Both the position numbers and the translations under genes were made by a program. A stretch of DNA of 64,000 bases from Tanypteryx hageni (Eukaryota; Arthropoda; Insecta; Odonata; Petaluridae), in the NCBI GenBank assembly GCA_028673005.1, contig CM054115.1:54325738-54389737 (forward strand). Direction: 5' to 3'. Below are positions 11,351 to 22,480 of the stretch, piece after piece. A model generated the notes under the pieces. That model made no database searches, was not told the DNA's origin, and worked only from the letters and a program-made list of their open reading frames with translations. The stretch's first letter is position 1. Each line of letters opens with the position of its first letter.

Positions 11351-12125
11351 CGGTGATTGACGGACGGATTCAAAAGGCGTTGAACATTTCGGTGCTCTAA
11401 CGGCGAATCCTGCGACTCAAATTCGAGCGGAGATGTATTCGTGGGGTTTAAAAATTTTCTCTCCATTTTTCTTATTTTTCCTTTATTTTTTAATTTAATT
11501 AGTTCCGCGTCGTTTTAGTTTCGATTTTATGTTTAAGTTACGGCTAAAACATACGGTATAATTGATGCAGGATGAATACTTCTCAATCTTTTATTAATTT
11601 AAATCCTGTAGATGATAGCTCATAAACACTTGGGCTCCAAGTTGAGCAGTGGTGGAAAACTCCTTCAGCCAAAAATTATAGAATAAGCCTTATGCATTTC
11701 GCCCACTAAGTGGGCGAACTGATCAATTTAAATCCTAGTGAGGTCTCACATACTTATTACAATTTGCAACAAGTGAAGGGAGAATGGCAAGACATATTTC
11801 ATTAAGCGCTTTCTTTTCACTGACTGCCATCGGAGTAAAGAATAGCATGTGCTATGTGTTTTTGGTTACCTACATTCGTATATCATGCATGTACTTACAT
11901 ACTTTTAAGCTATTTTTCCGATTATTCTCCAGTAGCTGATTCTAGATCCACCAAATTTATACCATAAGTAGCTCTAATGTAAAACTATCTCTCTAGAATT
12001 TTGGCGTTTATAACCTACGTCATTTTTTAGTTATTTTGACCGATGGACAAATCTCATATATAAACGATTTTTTTAGAAAAAATGCTAAAAATTAGACAAT
12101 GGATTTTAATTATAATAATAACTTG
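11351..12125. other. AT-rich DNA, no gene seen
   Basis: Only a 21-base palindrome (10-base arms) at 11698-11718 stands out. Confidence 0.5.
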
Positions 12126-12285
12126 TAGTAGATAGGGAGGCGGTTATCGTGTTTGTATTCCAATGCTAGGGTGACAGGTTCGAATGTTACCGAGGACATG
12201 GTTATGTGTTTATTATCGTTATTACGATGGTTTTAAAAGGCCGTTAAAGGCTGATTATAAGCTGGTTAAAAATAAATAAAAAGAG
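12126..12285 (+). repeat. Diverged SINE related to 1084-1277
   Basis: It has a B-box-like GGTTCGAATGT near 12179 and then the family's AAAAGGCCGTTAAAGGCTG and an AAATAAATAAAA tail. The layout matches the better SINE at 1084-1277, with many substitutions. Confidence 0.6.
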
Positions 12286-13282
12286 GAGAATTACCAAGAA
12301 TTTTTTTAGATTAACTTGTTTTCATCTAACATTTTGATCCAATGCTACCTGCCAATCAAAATTCGATGTTGCTAATTTCAGAAGGTGCGGTGGGCGTCCA
12401 AGCGATATGATTGATTGCGGGTGTTCGTTGCGGTTAATCAAATTGACTTCGATAGTTAAAAAAAATGAGCGATATTTTCAGACTCTCGCCTTTTATTTTC
12501 CTGGCCCGTCACCAATTTATACTAATGATGGCCGTGGGAGTTACAGTTTTCGTTTCTCCGAAACACGAAAATTTTCTGCTGTAAAATGACAGGAGTAATA
12601 CTTGTTAAATTAAGCATACGGAGAAATCGAATCACAAATTGCCGTATTTTCCGGAATCGCAGGGTTTAATGTAAAATATTATAAGCTTAATTTCTTAGAC
12701 AATTATATTGCTTTATTTCCATTAACGTTAATTTGGATATCACATAAATCAGTGGTGATCGTTAAAATATTCATTCTAAGGAACATTTAATATGCAATAA
12801 ACTTGTATGAAAAGCGATAGGTGATTTTCTTTAAATTATCGCGGACTAAGAGTACTCCTTGTTTAACAATAAATATCAGTTTAAGTATTTATTAAAAAAT
12901 TTTCATGCATAAAAGCCAAGAGAATGATAGATCGTAACACGGTTCTTTGCTGATCTTATCAGGAGAGTTAGTTTAGAAATCTTGATTCATTTTAGCTAGC
13001 ATGATGCATTATAACGATTCGATACACCCATACATTGTGTCAGTGAATAATTATGAATACGAACGTTGCTAATTTACTCCGAATTACTAGAGCTTTAGTG
13101 CAATTAGAAAGATCGTAAAATGGTCGTACTGAACATATTGTCTCTGATATTTAAAAAATCTCTTTTTTTATGAAATGATATTTTTGGGCTATGCAGGAAT
13201 CTCTTCATTCTAAATTATATTACGATCGCGCGTAACAAGTCTGAATTCGTACAACTATCTATGTACCCAAAACACGACTTAA
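12286..13282. other. AT-rich DNA, no gene seen
   Basis: No domain, RNA gene or repeat terminus recognised. Confidence 0.5.
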
Positions 13283-13284
13283 TA

Positions 13285-13907
13285 AAGCAATACCTCGCTT
13301 TACGCGACAGATGGCTTACTGAAATTTTCGCGCTAAGCGCAATTCGCGCAAAACGGGATCAGTATGTCAATGAGGTTAGGTTCCATGGACGATAAAACTG
13401 AAGTGTACATTAATAAAAATTCGCCGTCAACCTGAAAAAACAGCTTATTTTCGGCTTCCATCCATCAACGCCAGATGCAAACCTTAACATTTTTCAGTAA
13501 CTCATCTTCATCGGTAATTTTCAAATGGTACAGAAAACTAAAAGCTTTATTATATTCGGGCAAAATTGTAATTATTTCCTGTATGAATGAAATACTAAAT
13601 AAATCAGCGAGGAGGTTTTATTCGGAAAGTCACCTTTCTTTTAAAAAAAAACCGTCGATCGATAGATAAAAACGGTACGCCGTCCTCGGGATTTCTTTTA
13701 TAGTATCACATCCAGACCCTAAATGTGGATACATAAACTATGTAACTAACATTCACAAGTCTGTAAAAAATAGAATTTCGAATTCATATATGGTTAGGCT
13801 GCCTCAATAATAGGCCACCTTTGTTTTTTTAACCTGGTAGGCGTGGGCCTGCCTTGCGCTATAACGAATACGCGTAAAACGGGATCGCGCAAAGCGAGGT
13901 ATGCCTG
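13285..13907. mobile_element. Tigger/pogo-type MITE
   Basis: The left end is AAGCAATACCTCGCTTTACG and the right end, on the minus strand, is CAGGCATACCTCGCTTTGCG. Both are followed inward by a GCGCAAAACGGGATC-like block. TA dinucleotides flank the element (13283-13284 and 13908-13909), as expected for the Tc1/mariner/pogo superfamily. CATACCTCG ends are characteristic of Tigger families. At 623 bp with no transposase it is non-autonomous. Confidence 0.75.
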
Positions 13908-13909
13908 TA

Positions 13910-14382
13910 TTCCACTGCTTTCTAAACGTATCGTTTGATCTCAAATTGAATGTAGCTGTTTGGGTACTAATTTATGGAATCTGAAAATGGTCTAGAATAA
14001 AATTCATGTTGGCGCTTTCGAAAAGTTGGCAAATGACCTCGATGTTGCAGAATTAATGAAATGACCGAGTTTTTCTCACATTCTCACAATACTTAAAAAT
14101 TGTCGGTAACCATTAGTGAATAGTATATGGCTAACCATTCATTTGTTTTTTTTCCTCCCTATCGGCTGTACGTTCATTTTCTGCGACTTCATGTACACTT
14201 GCTAAACTGCAAATTTCAAAGCTAGCACCTTCAACCCGATCTTTTATAATTATGTGAGACGTCATTCCCAGCCTTGATGCCAACTTCATTATCTAAACTT
14301 GTTCTGTCGAAGCAATGAGGGAACCAAAAACGAGACTAATCTTTATAATGAGGCAATATTACCCTCAAGAGTACCGCAAATG
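13910..14382. other. AT-rich DNA, no gene seen
   Basis: Nothing recognised. Confidence 0.45.
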
Positions 14383-14684
14383 CCTGTGTATAGGACGCAC
14401 CCGTGTATAAGACGCAGGGAGATGTTTGGTCCAGAATTATAGGAAAATTCAATCTCCTTGTGTATAGAAAGTGTACGCATTCTAGCTAACTAGGGCAGCC
14501 GCTGGCAGGAGCTGATTTTCCACTCACGAGGTATAAAGAGTTTCGCAGAGCCGCAAGCAAAGTATTTCCTGTTTATGACTTTTAAATGTGCTTCCATTAA
14601 ATATGTATAGACTGCTTGCGTTCGAACTTAATTACTCCTCTTATTAAAGTTCTCTATAGAAATGTAAATGGAAAATCTGAAAAC

Positions 14685-14936
14685 TTTCGTGCAGGGTAAT
14701 TTTCTCTTGCACGTTAAAATATCTTAGAATTCTCATATCGGAGCGAGATTTGTAATTTTCTCGGAGGAAAAAAATAGAAATTCTAATTACTGTCGTAGAA
14801 TTTTGCTTATCGATCGTATTTCTTCGAATTTCGCTTAAATACTGTCGTTTTTTGCAGTTTTTATCACTCATTACGAGAGTATTGCCATTGCAACGACTAT
14901 TGTTGGACTCACAATCAGATTCGGTATAGTCTAATG
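14685..14936 (+). repeat. Dispersed repeat R2, copy 1, left part
   Basis: Aligns with 20318-20550 and 23336-23555. Shared blocks: CAGGGTAATTTTCTCTTG, TTAAAATATCTTAGAAT and GCAGTTTTTATCACTCATTA. It is interrupted by the hAT at 14937-15660 and resumes at 15661. Confidence 0.75.
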
Positions 14937-15668
14937 CAGTGGTGTCCAACCTTTTCGGGCTCGGAGGCTACTAAGCTTGCCCAAAACTCACGGCGGACCC
15001 CTTCCCTCCCATAACTTATGGGGTTTCCTCCGTGATATTCTGTTGAGCGGGGGGACCCCCCTCCCTCCAATAAGTCGGTGAAACTCATGGGTCATACCTG
15101 AGAGAAAACTTCATAGACAACAAATTTATATAATTGTACTTTATTTTTATTAATAAGGTTTAAAAAAATGGTTTACATCAAAATACAAAGTGACCGAAAT
15201 TTATACTTTTCTTACCGATGACATTACAAATAAAAATGTTGATACTAGTGTGACACGATTGAACATTTTGTGACACTATTTTAAAATCTGGTACGGATGG
15301 TGATACAGCGAGTGTCATACAATTCCTCAAATGCTTTTCGGAAAGACGATTCCTGTGTTTAGTTTTTATGACATTCATCTGCGAAAATGCCGTCTCGCAA
15401 AGGTATGAGTATACATTTTTCTGCGTATACATCGTACATTGTAACCATCAGTCCGCTGATATTGTAACTCTTCGAATCAAAGGGATGCTTTCAATGATAT
15501 TGCAAAGATTGTTTTCAAGCACTTTGTCTCACTAAAAATATTTTTTGAGTGAAATGATATTTTGTATTGACCAACTGAATTACAAAATTAGTTCCGCGGA
15601 CGCCTGAAAAAAGCTTCGCGGGCTATCAGGCGCCCGCGAGTTACCGGTTGGGCATCACTAGTCTAATG
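14929..15668. mobile_element. Internally deleted hAT with 8-bp target duplication
   Basis: The element is 14937-15660 (724 bp). It begins CAGTGGTGTCCAACC and ends GGTTGGGCATCACTA; 12 of 15 terminal bases pair. The flanking duplication GTCTAATG is perfect (14929-14936 and 15661-15668). R2 copies 2 and 3 show the uninterrupted sequence at this place, giving paralogous empty sites. The interior keeps only the 3' end of a transposase on the minus strand. Confidence 0.88.
15178..15432 (-). pseudogene. hAT transposase C-terminal remnant
   Basis: The 84-residue frame contains CETAFSQMNVIKTKHRNRLS, then LRNCMTLAVSP and PDFKIVSQ. This matches the C-terminal dimerisation region of hAT transposases of the ZBED5/FAM200A/GTF2IRD2-like (Charlie/Buster) type, in which C-E-x-x-F-S and K-x-x-x-R-x-R-L are conserved. 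The DDE core and the zinc finger are absent, so it is an inactive deletion derivative. It lies wholly inside the hAT at 14937-15660. Confidence 0.8.
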
Positions 15669-15878
15669 CATACACGCGTTATTTTTGCCACACAAATATG
15701 CGTGATCAATTTAATTTTCCATTCAAATGAATTTGTAATATTTTTAACGCTGATTATGAAATTTGGGAACACAAAGAGCAATTCACCCGTGGTGATTTTA
15801 AAGCTATTAAAGCCAATATAAGTATTAAATAAATATTATGTGGAAAGTAGGCATCAAAAGTTCCATTTGAATCGTCTT
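15661..15878 (+). repeat. Dispersed repeat R2, copy 1, right part
   Basis: Continues R2 after the hAT: TGCGTGATCAATTTAAT, AACACAAAGAGCAA, AAAGCCAATATAAGTATTAA and GGAAAGTAGGCATCA. It ends at the same ATC(A/G)TCTT as copies 2 (20764) and 3 (23768). Confidence 0.75.
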
Positions 15879-15956
15879 GTTTTCTTCTCATTTTGGGTGA
15901 AATAGTGGAGCCTTTTTTTAGCCCAAAGTTTTTGGAAAAAGTGTCTTATACACTGG

Positions 15957-16504
15957 TATATACATTACTCCCATTTTGATCACGATAGCGACTTGTTTCT
16001 CAATAAAAATGGCTAGAGTGAATTAAAAAACGATCGAAAAATCTTTCTATCCTTCCTTAAAGGAAAATTTTTACAGAAGTTTCTGAACTTTGAAAGTTGC
16101 CAATGAATTATTTATCCGAACTGTCGAAATCCAATGTAGGTGATGGTTGCTGGATGAGCGTGGATTTTTATCGGAATTTCTATTGAAGTGAATATTAAAA
16201 GAGTCAATCCGCATGCGGCTTTTCTTTCCGACGGATATTTTGCGCGACAAACGCTGAAGGGCTGTCCTTGCAATTCATGGATATCCTTTGAAGATTCCGA
16301 GTAAATAAAGAATCTTCATTTTAGTTAGCGTCGTTTCATCTGGTTGCCTTTCATAAGTGGACGCCGTGACGCCGTAAAAACTTCTGGTTTGATTCTCTTA
16401 CATACCCTTGCGCTTATATCGATCACTCAATAAACGTATGCATTACAAGATATGTTCAAAAATATTATGAGAAACTAACGTACGAGTATAACGTAAGTAT
16501 ATAT
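15957..16504. other. No gene seen
   Basis: AT-rich; no repeat or coding signal recognised. Confidence 0.45.
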
Positions 16505-16765
16505 CATAGGTGGCCAAATCGTGACTCACGAGACTATTTTACATTTTTATTGACAGGCGTGTCAACGCTTTTCACTAAAGAACTCAGTAATTATTGAGAC
16601 GTTTTAGGGATGCCTAAGAGACACTCATTCTCTCTGTATTGGTTCAAGTATTGGTTATGTTTAATTTTCACAAATATATGTGCACAAAATGTATGACTTG
16701 TGGCTCTCGAACTTCTGACGATTATCGTATGCGGCTCCGAGGGCAAGTAGGTTTGTTCACTCTTG
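16505..16765. mobile_element. hAT-type MITE
   Basis: The left end CATAGGTGGCCAAATCGTGA and the right end on the minus strand CAAGAGTGAACAAAC resemble decayed hAT termini. Internal TGTGGCTCTCGAAC and GCGGCTCCGAGG are typical of hAT subterminal DNA. The flanks GTATATAT and GTATATGC agree at 6 of 8 bases. Confidence 0.5.
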
Positions 16766-16773
16766 GTATATGC

Positions 16774-16870
16774 CAGGGATCTGCAACCTTTCAAAGTAAA
16801 AGAGCCATTTTTTGTTTTTGTCTCATCCCAAAACACTTGAAAGCTTCACAGTTAACGTGCACGGTTACTA
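16774..16870 (+). mobile_element. Solitary hAT 5' end
   Basis: CAGGGATCTGCAACCTTTCA followed by AAAAGAGCCATTTTTTG matches the usual hAT terminus CAGGGATCGGCAACC with an AAAGAGCC subterminal block. No partner end is seen; it runs into a microsatellite at 16870. Confidence 0.55.
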
Positions 16871-16918
16871 TATATATATATAGGTATGTGTGTGTGTGTT
16901 TATGTACACACACACGTA
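16869..16918. repeat. Compound TA/GT/CA microsatellite
   Basis: TA repeats, then GTGTGTGTGT, then CACACACACA within about 50 bases. The GT and CA parts can fold on each other. Confidence 0.8.
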
Positions 16919-16939
16919 TTGACCCGCAATTGCGATTAG

Positions 16940-17062
16940 ATTTCTTTTTACTTTTTACTTTCGTGAAAAAATTCGACTTCGATATTTTGATAGAAATACA
17001 CGTTTTAGGTGTCCCTGAGTCCATAAAAGTGATTTTCGCCGTGCCGTCTGTCTGTTAGCATG
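16940..17062 (+). repeat. Dispersed repeat R3 (plus strand)
   Basis: Contains TTTCGTGAAAAAATTCGA, AGAAATACACGTTTTAGG and a GTCTGTCTGT end. It matches the R3 copies at 9540-9780 and 63775-63905. Confidence 0.6.
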
Positions 17063-17159
17063 TTCTCCGATCTAGGGCCCAAACGCGTACATGAAATCGA
17101 ATGATATTTCGTATATGTGCAATATATCATCTTTTGCAGACCCTTTTTCATAAAAATGA

Positions 17160-17740
17160 TATTGCGCAAAAATTAAGGGTAGTTTATTCTTGGCGATTGT
17201 TTGAAAAATTTTATTTACTCAGAAATTGCTACAGAGAATTTGATTAAAATAATACCAATTGTAGAGCCTGATGTCACAAACAATATTACGTAAGCCATAT
17301 ACATATTAATCACTCCATATGCCATCCAGTGGCATTACAATGTACGCCAAGCTACCTTACCTAAGCCTCATGACGTCACGCTTTCGCCGCGATCCATTCA
17401 AACTCTTACTACAGCCTTAAGGCTAAACTAAATCAAATTATATCTCATATTTATGGATAATATCATTCATAAAAGACATTCTGACGAGATTAATTATATT
17501 GCGCAACAATTAAGGGTACTTTATTCTAGGATGTTTTGAAACAAAATTCGATATACTTACTCAAAAATGGCTCTAAGGATTTCGTTTAAAATGCATCCAA
17601 ACGTACAGCCTGATGTCACAAATAATACTAACTAAGCCATCTGCCCCAAAAAAGTTCCTATATATCGTCCAGTGGCATTATTTCTGTACAAGACGCTCAG
17701 CCCACGCGTCCGAGGGGAGAGCTAATTTCGGATCAAAAAG
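17160..17740 (+). repeat. Diverged 337-bp tandem duplication
   Basis: Two units repeat ATATTGCGCAA...TTAAGGGTA (17159 and 17496), GCCTGATGTCACAAA...AATA (about 17268 and 17606), ...AAGCCAT and ...CCAGTGGCATTA. The period is about 337 bp. No open frame is conserved between the units. Confidence 0.65.
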
Positions 17741-20073
17741 AGTAGTGAGATCAAACGTATATACGTATATGAGAAAGTTTGTGCGATGTATATTGCGCCG
17801 CTTATTTTAATATTGATTTTTTTCAGGATGATTAATTGCCGTATTTCTTTCTAAACTTAAGATTGATTATTTTTGCTACACAATCTTAACTACTGGCAGC
17901 AAAAGGACTTTTGGGATACGCTGTAAGTTTATATTCTGCTGTTATTGACTTATAATTTCGCGTCCAGAGATGTTAGTTCCTTTTATTCATCAGTGCCGGA
18001 TTCAGATGCTTTTCGTCTTTGGAACTTTGTGCCTTTATCGACAGTATTAAGTCTGAGCAATAATTACTTCTCGCCAAGCGATACAAAAAGTTGTTGGTGG
18101 TGGTGCGAAGCGTCACTTCCATGACCTAATTAAATACGTGATTGATCCTGTTGTTACACGGAGGAAAGGAAGACGCAACTTTAAATTACCCCGCCTCTTC
18201 CCTTCTTCGCACCGTCTGCTCCTCTTACATTATCCTAAAGGTGCCGTGTTCGATGACATTAACAGGTGGCCTTACGATATCGCCTTCTTATTGCCTCGGC
18301 GCCGAGATATCACTAATGCTGCAGCGACGGGATTCTTTTACCGTTCAAACATGACTAATAAAAATAAGGCTTGATATTTTAGCAATATTTTTCAACTGCG
18401 TACTCTGTGGCATTATAATCGACAGCTTTTAAACAAATAAAAAGATTGTTTGAATGACACTTTAATGTCCTTAACCGCATCTGCTGGTATTTTGTGGTTT
18501 TGTGAAATATTATTGCCTAGTAATTATATTAGAAATTTAAAAAGTAAACATTTTATACCTTAGAGAGAAGTTTCTTCTGCGTTTTTATTGTATAAACTGA
18601 TTTACTGTACTGTTTATTTTGAATAAACGCGTCAAATTTTATGGCTAATTCGAAGCAATCGAAACGAATTTGTATCTGCACGCATTGATTGACCTTTCAT
18701 GGCTTAACTGCGTTGGTGTATGATTCAACTACTTTTTACGATTCCCTTTACACTTCACATAGATTCTTTGCCGTCGAATGTAGCTTTTGGTTATGTATTT
18801 TCATCCTATTAGATAATTTCGTCTAATATATCCTGTTTAATTTTTGTGGTGTTTGGCAACTCAAAGCTAAACTGGGAAATGAGCTGAGTTACAGTACAAG
18901 TCGTTGCATTTTACCGAGGGTAATAATTTTAAAAATAAATTTTATATTTATTGTAATTCATTAACAATTATTGCGGTAAATAGATGATTCACTGTGCCAG
19001 GTCACTAATGATACAGGAACTCGCTTTCTGCGATATGTATTTTGTAAATAATATGACATAAAGTGGTAAAATTTGTGAGAAAACGTCCGATGATGAAGTA
19101 GTATTACACGTTAAAATACGGCCGAAAAAAGTTCGTCTGTGACTAGGTTAAGAAAAAAGCGTCCAAATCTCGTAATAACTTTCTCTCTTTGCCAAATTTC
19201 GTTTAAAAATATCGTCCCGACCGCGGATTCCAGTCGTAATTGAGTACGCGACGTCACGAATAAAACCGAGGAGGAGATATTAGTTTCCGACAGCGTCCAT
19301 ATTGACTGTCCGACTGTTGAAACGTCTCTCAAACCCCTCTCTTGCTTGTATAAGTTATTACACTCCGCTAATTAATATATCAATCTTGACCTCAAGTGAG
19401 GCGCGGGACCTCTAATTAAGATTTTTCCCTTCCATGACTCCTTCGGCGTCCTCTTATGCGTCTCGCGTATCACGTAACGGGAAGGACCACGAGTGAACCC
19501 TAGGAAATATAATTTTTTCTTCCATTTAATATTTCGGGTTATTGCGGAGAGTCCTTCTCCTCTGATACACCATTACTTCCTTCATCTTCCAGCGTCGGCT
19601 GTGGGAAAAGAAGTGAACATGTGATCGAGCGGTCAGCGTGGAATGGCGTGCCGTGATCCCAAGCGTGCGTTGACGCCCTTCCCTTTTGCCCCACGCTTCC
19701 TGACCAAAGCAGAACGATTCCGCCATCCAATCAACAGGGGATGGTAGGATAGAGAGGGAAGGATGGGGAAAGAGAAGGTTGGAGAAATAGTGGGGAAAAG
19801 AGAGAAGAAGAGGAGGAAACTTAATAAATACTGTAGAGAATGGAAAATATGGGGATTAGAAAAGGAGACCAATACATATAATTAATGCTTCTAGAATTGT
19901 TCTTAAACCTTCAAATCCTATTAAACATCTTATCTACGTACGGTGGAAATTACATGGTGCAAACACATATGTATGTACCTATAAACTAGAAAGCATGGGT
20001 ACCTCCGCGCGATCCTTCACGTCAAAATAATTTTTCATTTCCCGAGAGGAGCTCAATTCCAGCACGTATTTAA
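17741..20073. other. No gene; two GC-richer patches
   Basis: 18060-18360 and 19380-19720 are richer in G+C and CpG than their surroundings. 19740-19830 is purine-rich. Open frames are short and lack domains. No repeat terminus found. Confidence 0.45.
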
Positions 20074-20764
20074 TTTTTTAGCCTACTTTCCAGAATGGAA
20101 ACAGGCTTATAGTTTTGTCGTTGTGTCTGTCTGTCTGTCCCCCCCTATTAACTTTTGAACCAATATACCTATTTTCATGAAACTTGGTAAAAATCTCTTG
20201 CTACATGGGCCGAGCTCCCGGGGATAGTTTTTGTTGCGAAGATTAAATTCCCGGGTTCGAATCCAGAAACCTTCCTTCCCATTTGATTTACATGGGAAAT
20301 CTCAAGTCCATCGTACAGGGTAATTTTCTCTTGCTCATTAAAATATCTTAGAATCGTAATATCGGAGCGTGTTTTGTACTATTCTCTGGGGAAAGAAGTG
20401 AAGATTATAATTTTTATCTTAGAATTTTGCTTATCAATTGCCTTTCTTAGAATTTCGCGTAAATCCTTGCGATTTTGCAGTTTTTATAACTCATTACGAG
20501 AGTGTTGCCATAGCAACAACTATTGTTGACTCAGATTTGGTATATTCTATTACGTACACGTGTTATTTTGCCCGCATAAATACGCGTGATCAATTTAATG
20601 TTCCGTTCGAATGTATTTGTAGTATTTTATAACGCTAAATTATGAAATTCGGAAAACAAAGAGCTACATATCCGCGATGACTTTAAAGCTATTAAAGCCA
20701 ACATAAGTATTAAATAAATGATTAAATGGAAAGTAGGCATCATAAGTTCTGTTTGGATCATCTT
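20074..20764 (+). repeat. Dispersed repeat R2, copy 2
   Basis: About 690 bp, aligned with 23098-23768 from AGCC...TACTTTCCAGAATGGAAA through CCCCCTATTAACTTTTGAAC and GGGTTCGAATCCAGAAAC to TAGGCATCATAAGTT. It contains a B-box-like GGTTCGAATCC (about 20257) and a palindromic GTTGCCATAGCAAC (20504-20517). No protein is conserved between copies. The class is unknown: possibly a SINE-headed or non-autonomous element. Confidence 0.75.
20504..20517. promoter_or_regulatory. X-box-like palindrome in R2
   Basis: GTTGCCATAGCAAC fits the RFX-factor X-box consensus (GTTGCC-AT-GGCAAC type). R2 copies 1 and 3 have ATTGCCATTGCAAC (14881) and GTTGCCATAGCAAA (23508). Whether it is bound is unknown. Confidence 0.3.
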
Positions 20765-21888
20765 GTATCTTATAAATTATTAGAATTTTTATTTTACATA
20801 TTAGTGATTTTCTCTGTCTCGTGTGTATTGCCATGGTCACTACCCAATTCATATTTATCAGGTTAATGAAAACACACAAGACAGCAGATGATAAATTGAG
20901 CTGTCAAACTACGTTTTAGTTTATGGCGAAAATTTTGGGCGTCGGATATGTGTGTCAACGTGAACTGTAGCGGAAATTTTTAAAATAAAAATTGAATAAT
21001 CAATGAAAGACATGGAGTAATTGCAGGTCAATAATACTTCGTGTTACTTATAGAGCTTTACTACTAAATAAACATTTCTGCGATATAGTCTTCCTTAAAT
21101 TTTTTAAAATACTTTTTAATTTGCAGTAATCGTTCTTTAAAACGGAGAAATAAACACGCGCGAGCATACACACATACATCGGGAGATAATTTAAAAACGT
21201 GAATAGGAGAATAGAAGACAAAGGCAATGAAAAGATGATATATTGGATGAAGATAATTCAATAAAGAAAAAAGGTAATTACTTAAAATATAGAAATAAGA
21301 AAACATAGATTGTAATATAAATTACGCAAAAGGATATAGTAATAAGGAGGAAATGGATCGACTATGAAGAAGATGCTAAGAGAGAAGGGACAATTGATAA
21401 GGCTAGGAAAAAATAAGGCGGGGGATCAGATTAGGCTGGAGAGGGAGAGAGACAGACAGACAAACGCCTTTATTTGTGGGAAATCGAGACCGTGTAGTCC
21501 CTTTCTTAGGGAGAGAGATAAGGAGATTTGGAGAAAGGAGGAAGATGTGGAGTAGAAATTCGAAGGCGGGCATCAGACACCAATTCCCATTCGTGCCGGA
21601 GAAGCCGGGATAGCTCGACAAAATGTGCATCAATCTCGTTCTCTTCAATTTCGGAGGGAAGCTAGAAGAAGAAAGCCGGTTTGAAAAAAGCGACCACCAT
21701 AGAACTCTTTAGATACTGATTGGGCGCACTCAATTCCACCCAACCGTGCTTTCTCCAAGCTGGGTAGAATCTATGCACTTTAGGAGACGCATGCAGAAGA
21801 TTCCGTCGACCCATAAATAAAACCGGCGATCAATAAGCATTGAATGTCTCAAAAGGGAATTATGGAGCTCTTCTTGTAGCTGAAAATT
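20765..21888. other. No gene seen
   Basis: AT-rich, with a purine-rich stretch at about 21340-21560. Confidence 0.45.
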
Positions 21889-22128
21889 TTCAAGAACAAG
21901 AACTTAAAAAAAAAATACTTTTCTCAGATAACTGAAATAGCCGCAACAAGGTTATAAAAAACCAGACGCGCATTTCGATTACATAGCAGCCGTCTTTTAG
22001 AATCTGATTTCTGTGAATTACCACTGAAGACGGCTGCTTTGTATCCGAAATACGCATCTGGTTTTAATAACATTTTCGTGGCTATTGGAGATACCTGAGA
22101 CAAGTATTTTTAAGTGCTTGTTCTTGAA
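21889..22128. mobile_element. 240-bp foldback element
   Basis: The left arm 21889-21996 (starting TTCAAGAACAAGAACTTAAA, ending GCAGCCGTCTT) is the reverse complement, at roughly 75-80 percent identity, of the right arm 22027-22128 (starting AAGACGGCTGC, ending GCTTGTTCTTGAA). The loop is 30 bases. The gene-less snap-back structure suggests a foldback MITE. Confidence 0.75.
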
Positions 22129-22326
22129 TTGAGTTCTCGATTGATTGCGAAATAAAGATGGAAGATTTTTTTGCATCCAATTAGTGCCTGGGATAAATCT
22201 ACTCGTTTCCGCTACGTATTCAAAACATTTGGTAATTTTATTTAGTTTTTTATTATTGTGTGGGTGTATTTCGAAAATATTACTTTCAAGGGCGAAGTTT
22301 TCTCCAAGTGCACTCATCACCTACAC

Positions 22327-22480
22327 CAGTGGCTCCCAAACATTTTAACGCTTCGAGAACCCCTTTGTTAATATATTTTGTCGCGAACCCCATTCTAAAA
22401 ACAAGTGTTGTGAGAACACCTCCTGATTCGACTAAATTTCAGCTGTTGAAATTTATTAATTCTATATATGTACATACATA
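22327..22480 (+). mobile_element. Solitary hAT end
   Basis: CAGTGGCTCCCAAACATTTT, then GAGAACCCCTTTG and GCGAACCCC, is the standard layout of a hAT terminus. The matching right end and target duplication were not found, so the element is truncated; the inner limit is approximate. Confidence 0.55.

Larger units (their letters stand above)
14383..15956. mobile_element. Possible TIR element enclosing R2 copy 1
   Basis: The left end CCTGTGTATAGGACGC (14383), with a second GTGTATAAGACGC just inside, faces GTGTCTTATACACTGG (15941-15956), whose reverse complement is CCAGTGTATAAGACAC. Such GTGTATAAGACGC ends occur on some DNA transposons. No target duplication was seen, and the two ends could belong to unrelated insertions. 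Confidence 0.3.

Noticed and set aside
11698..11718. 21-base palindrome TTCGCCCACT-A-AGTGGGCGAA
   Set aside because: Isolated and short; expected occasionally by chance in 64 kb.
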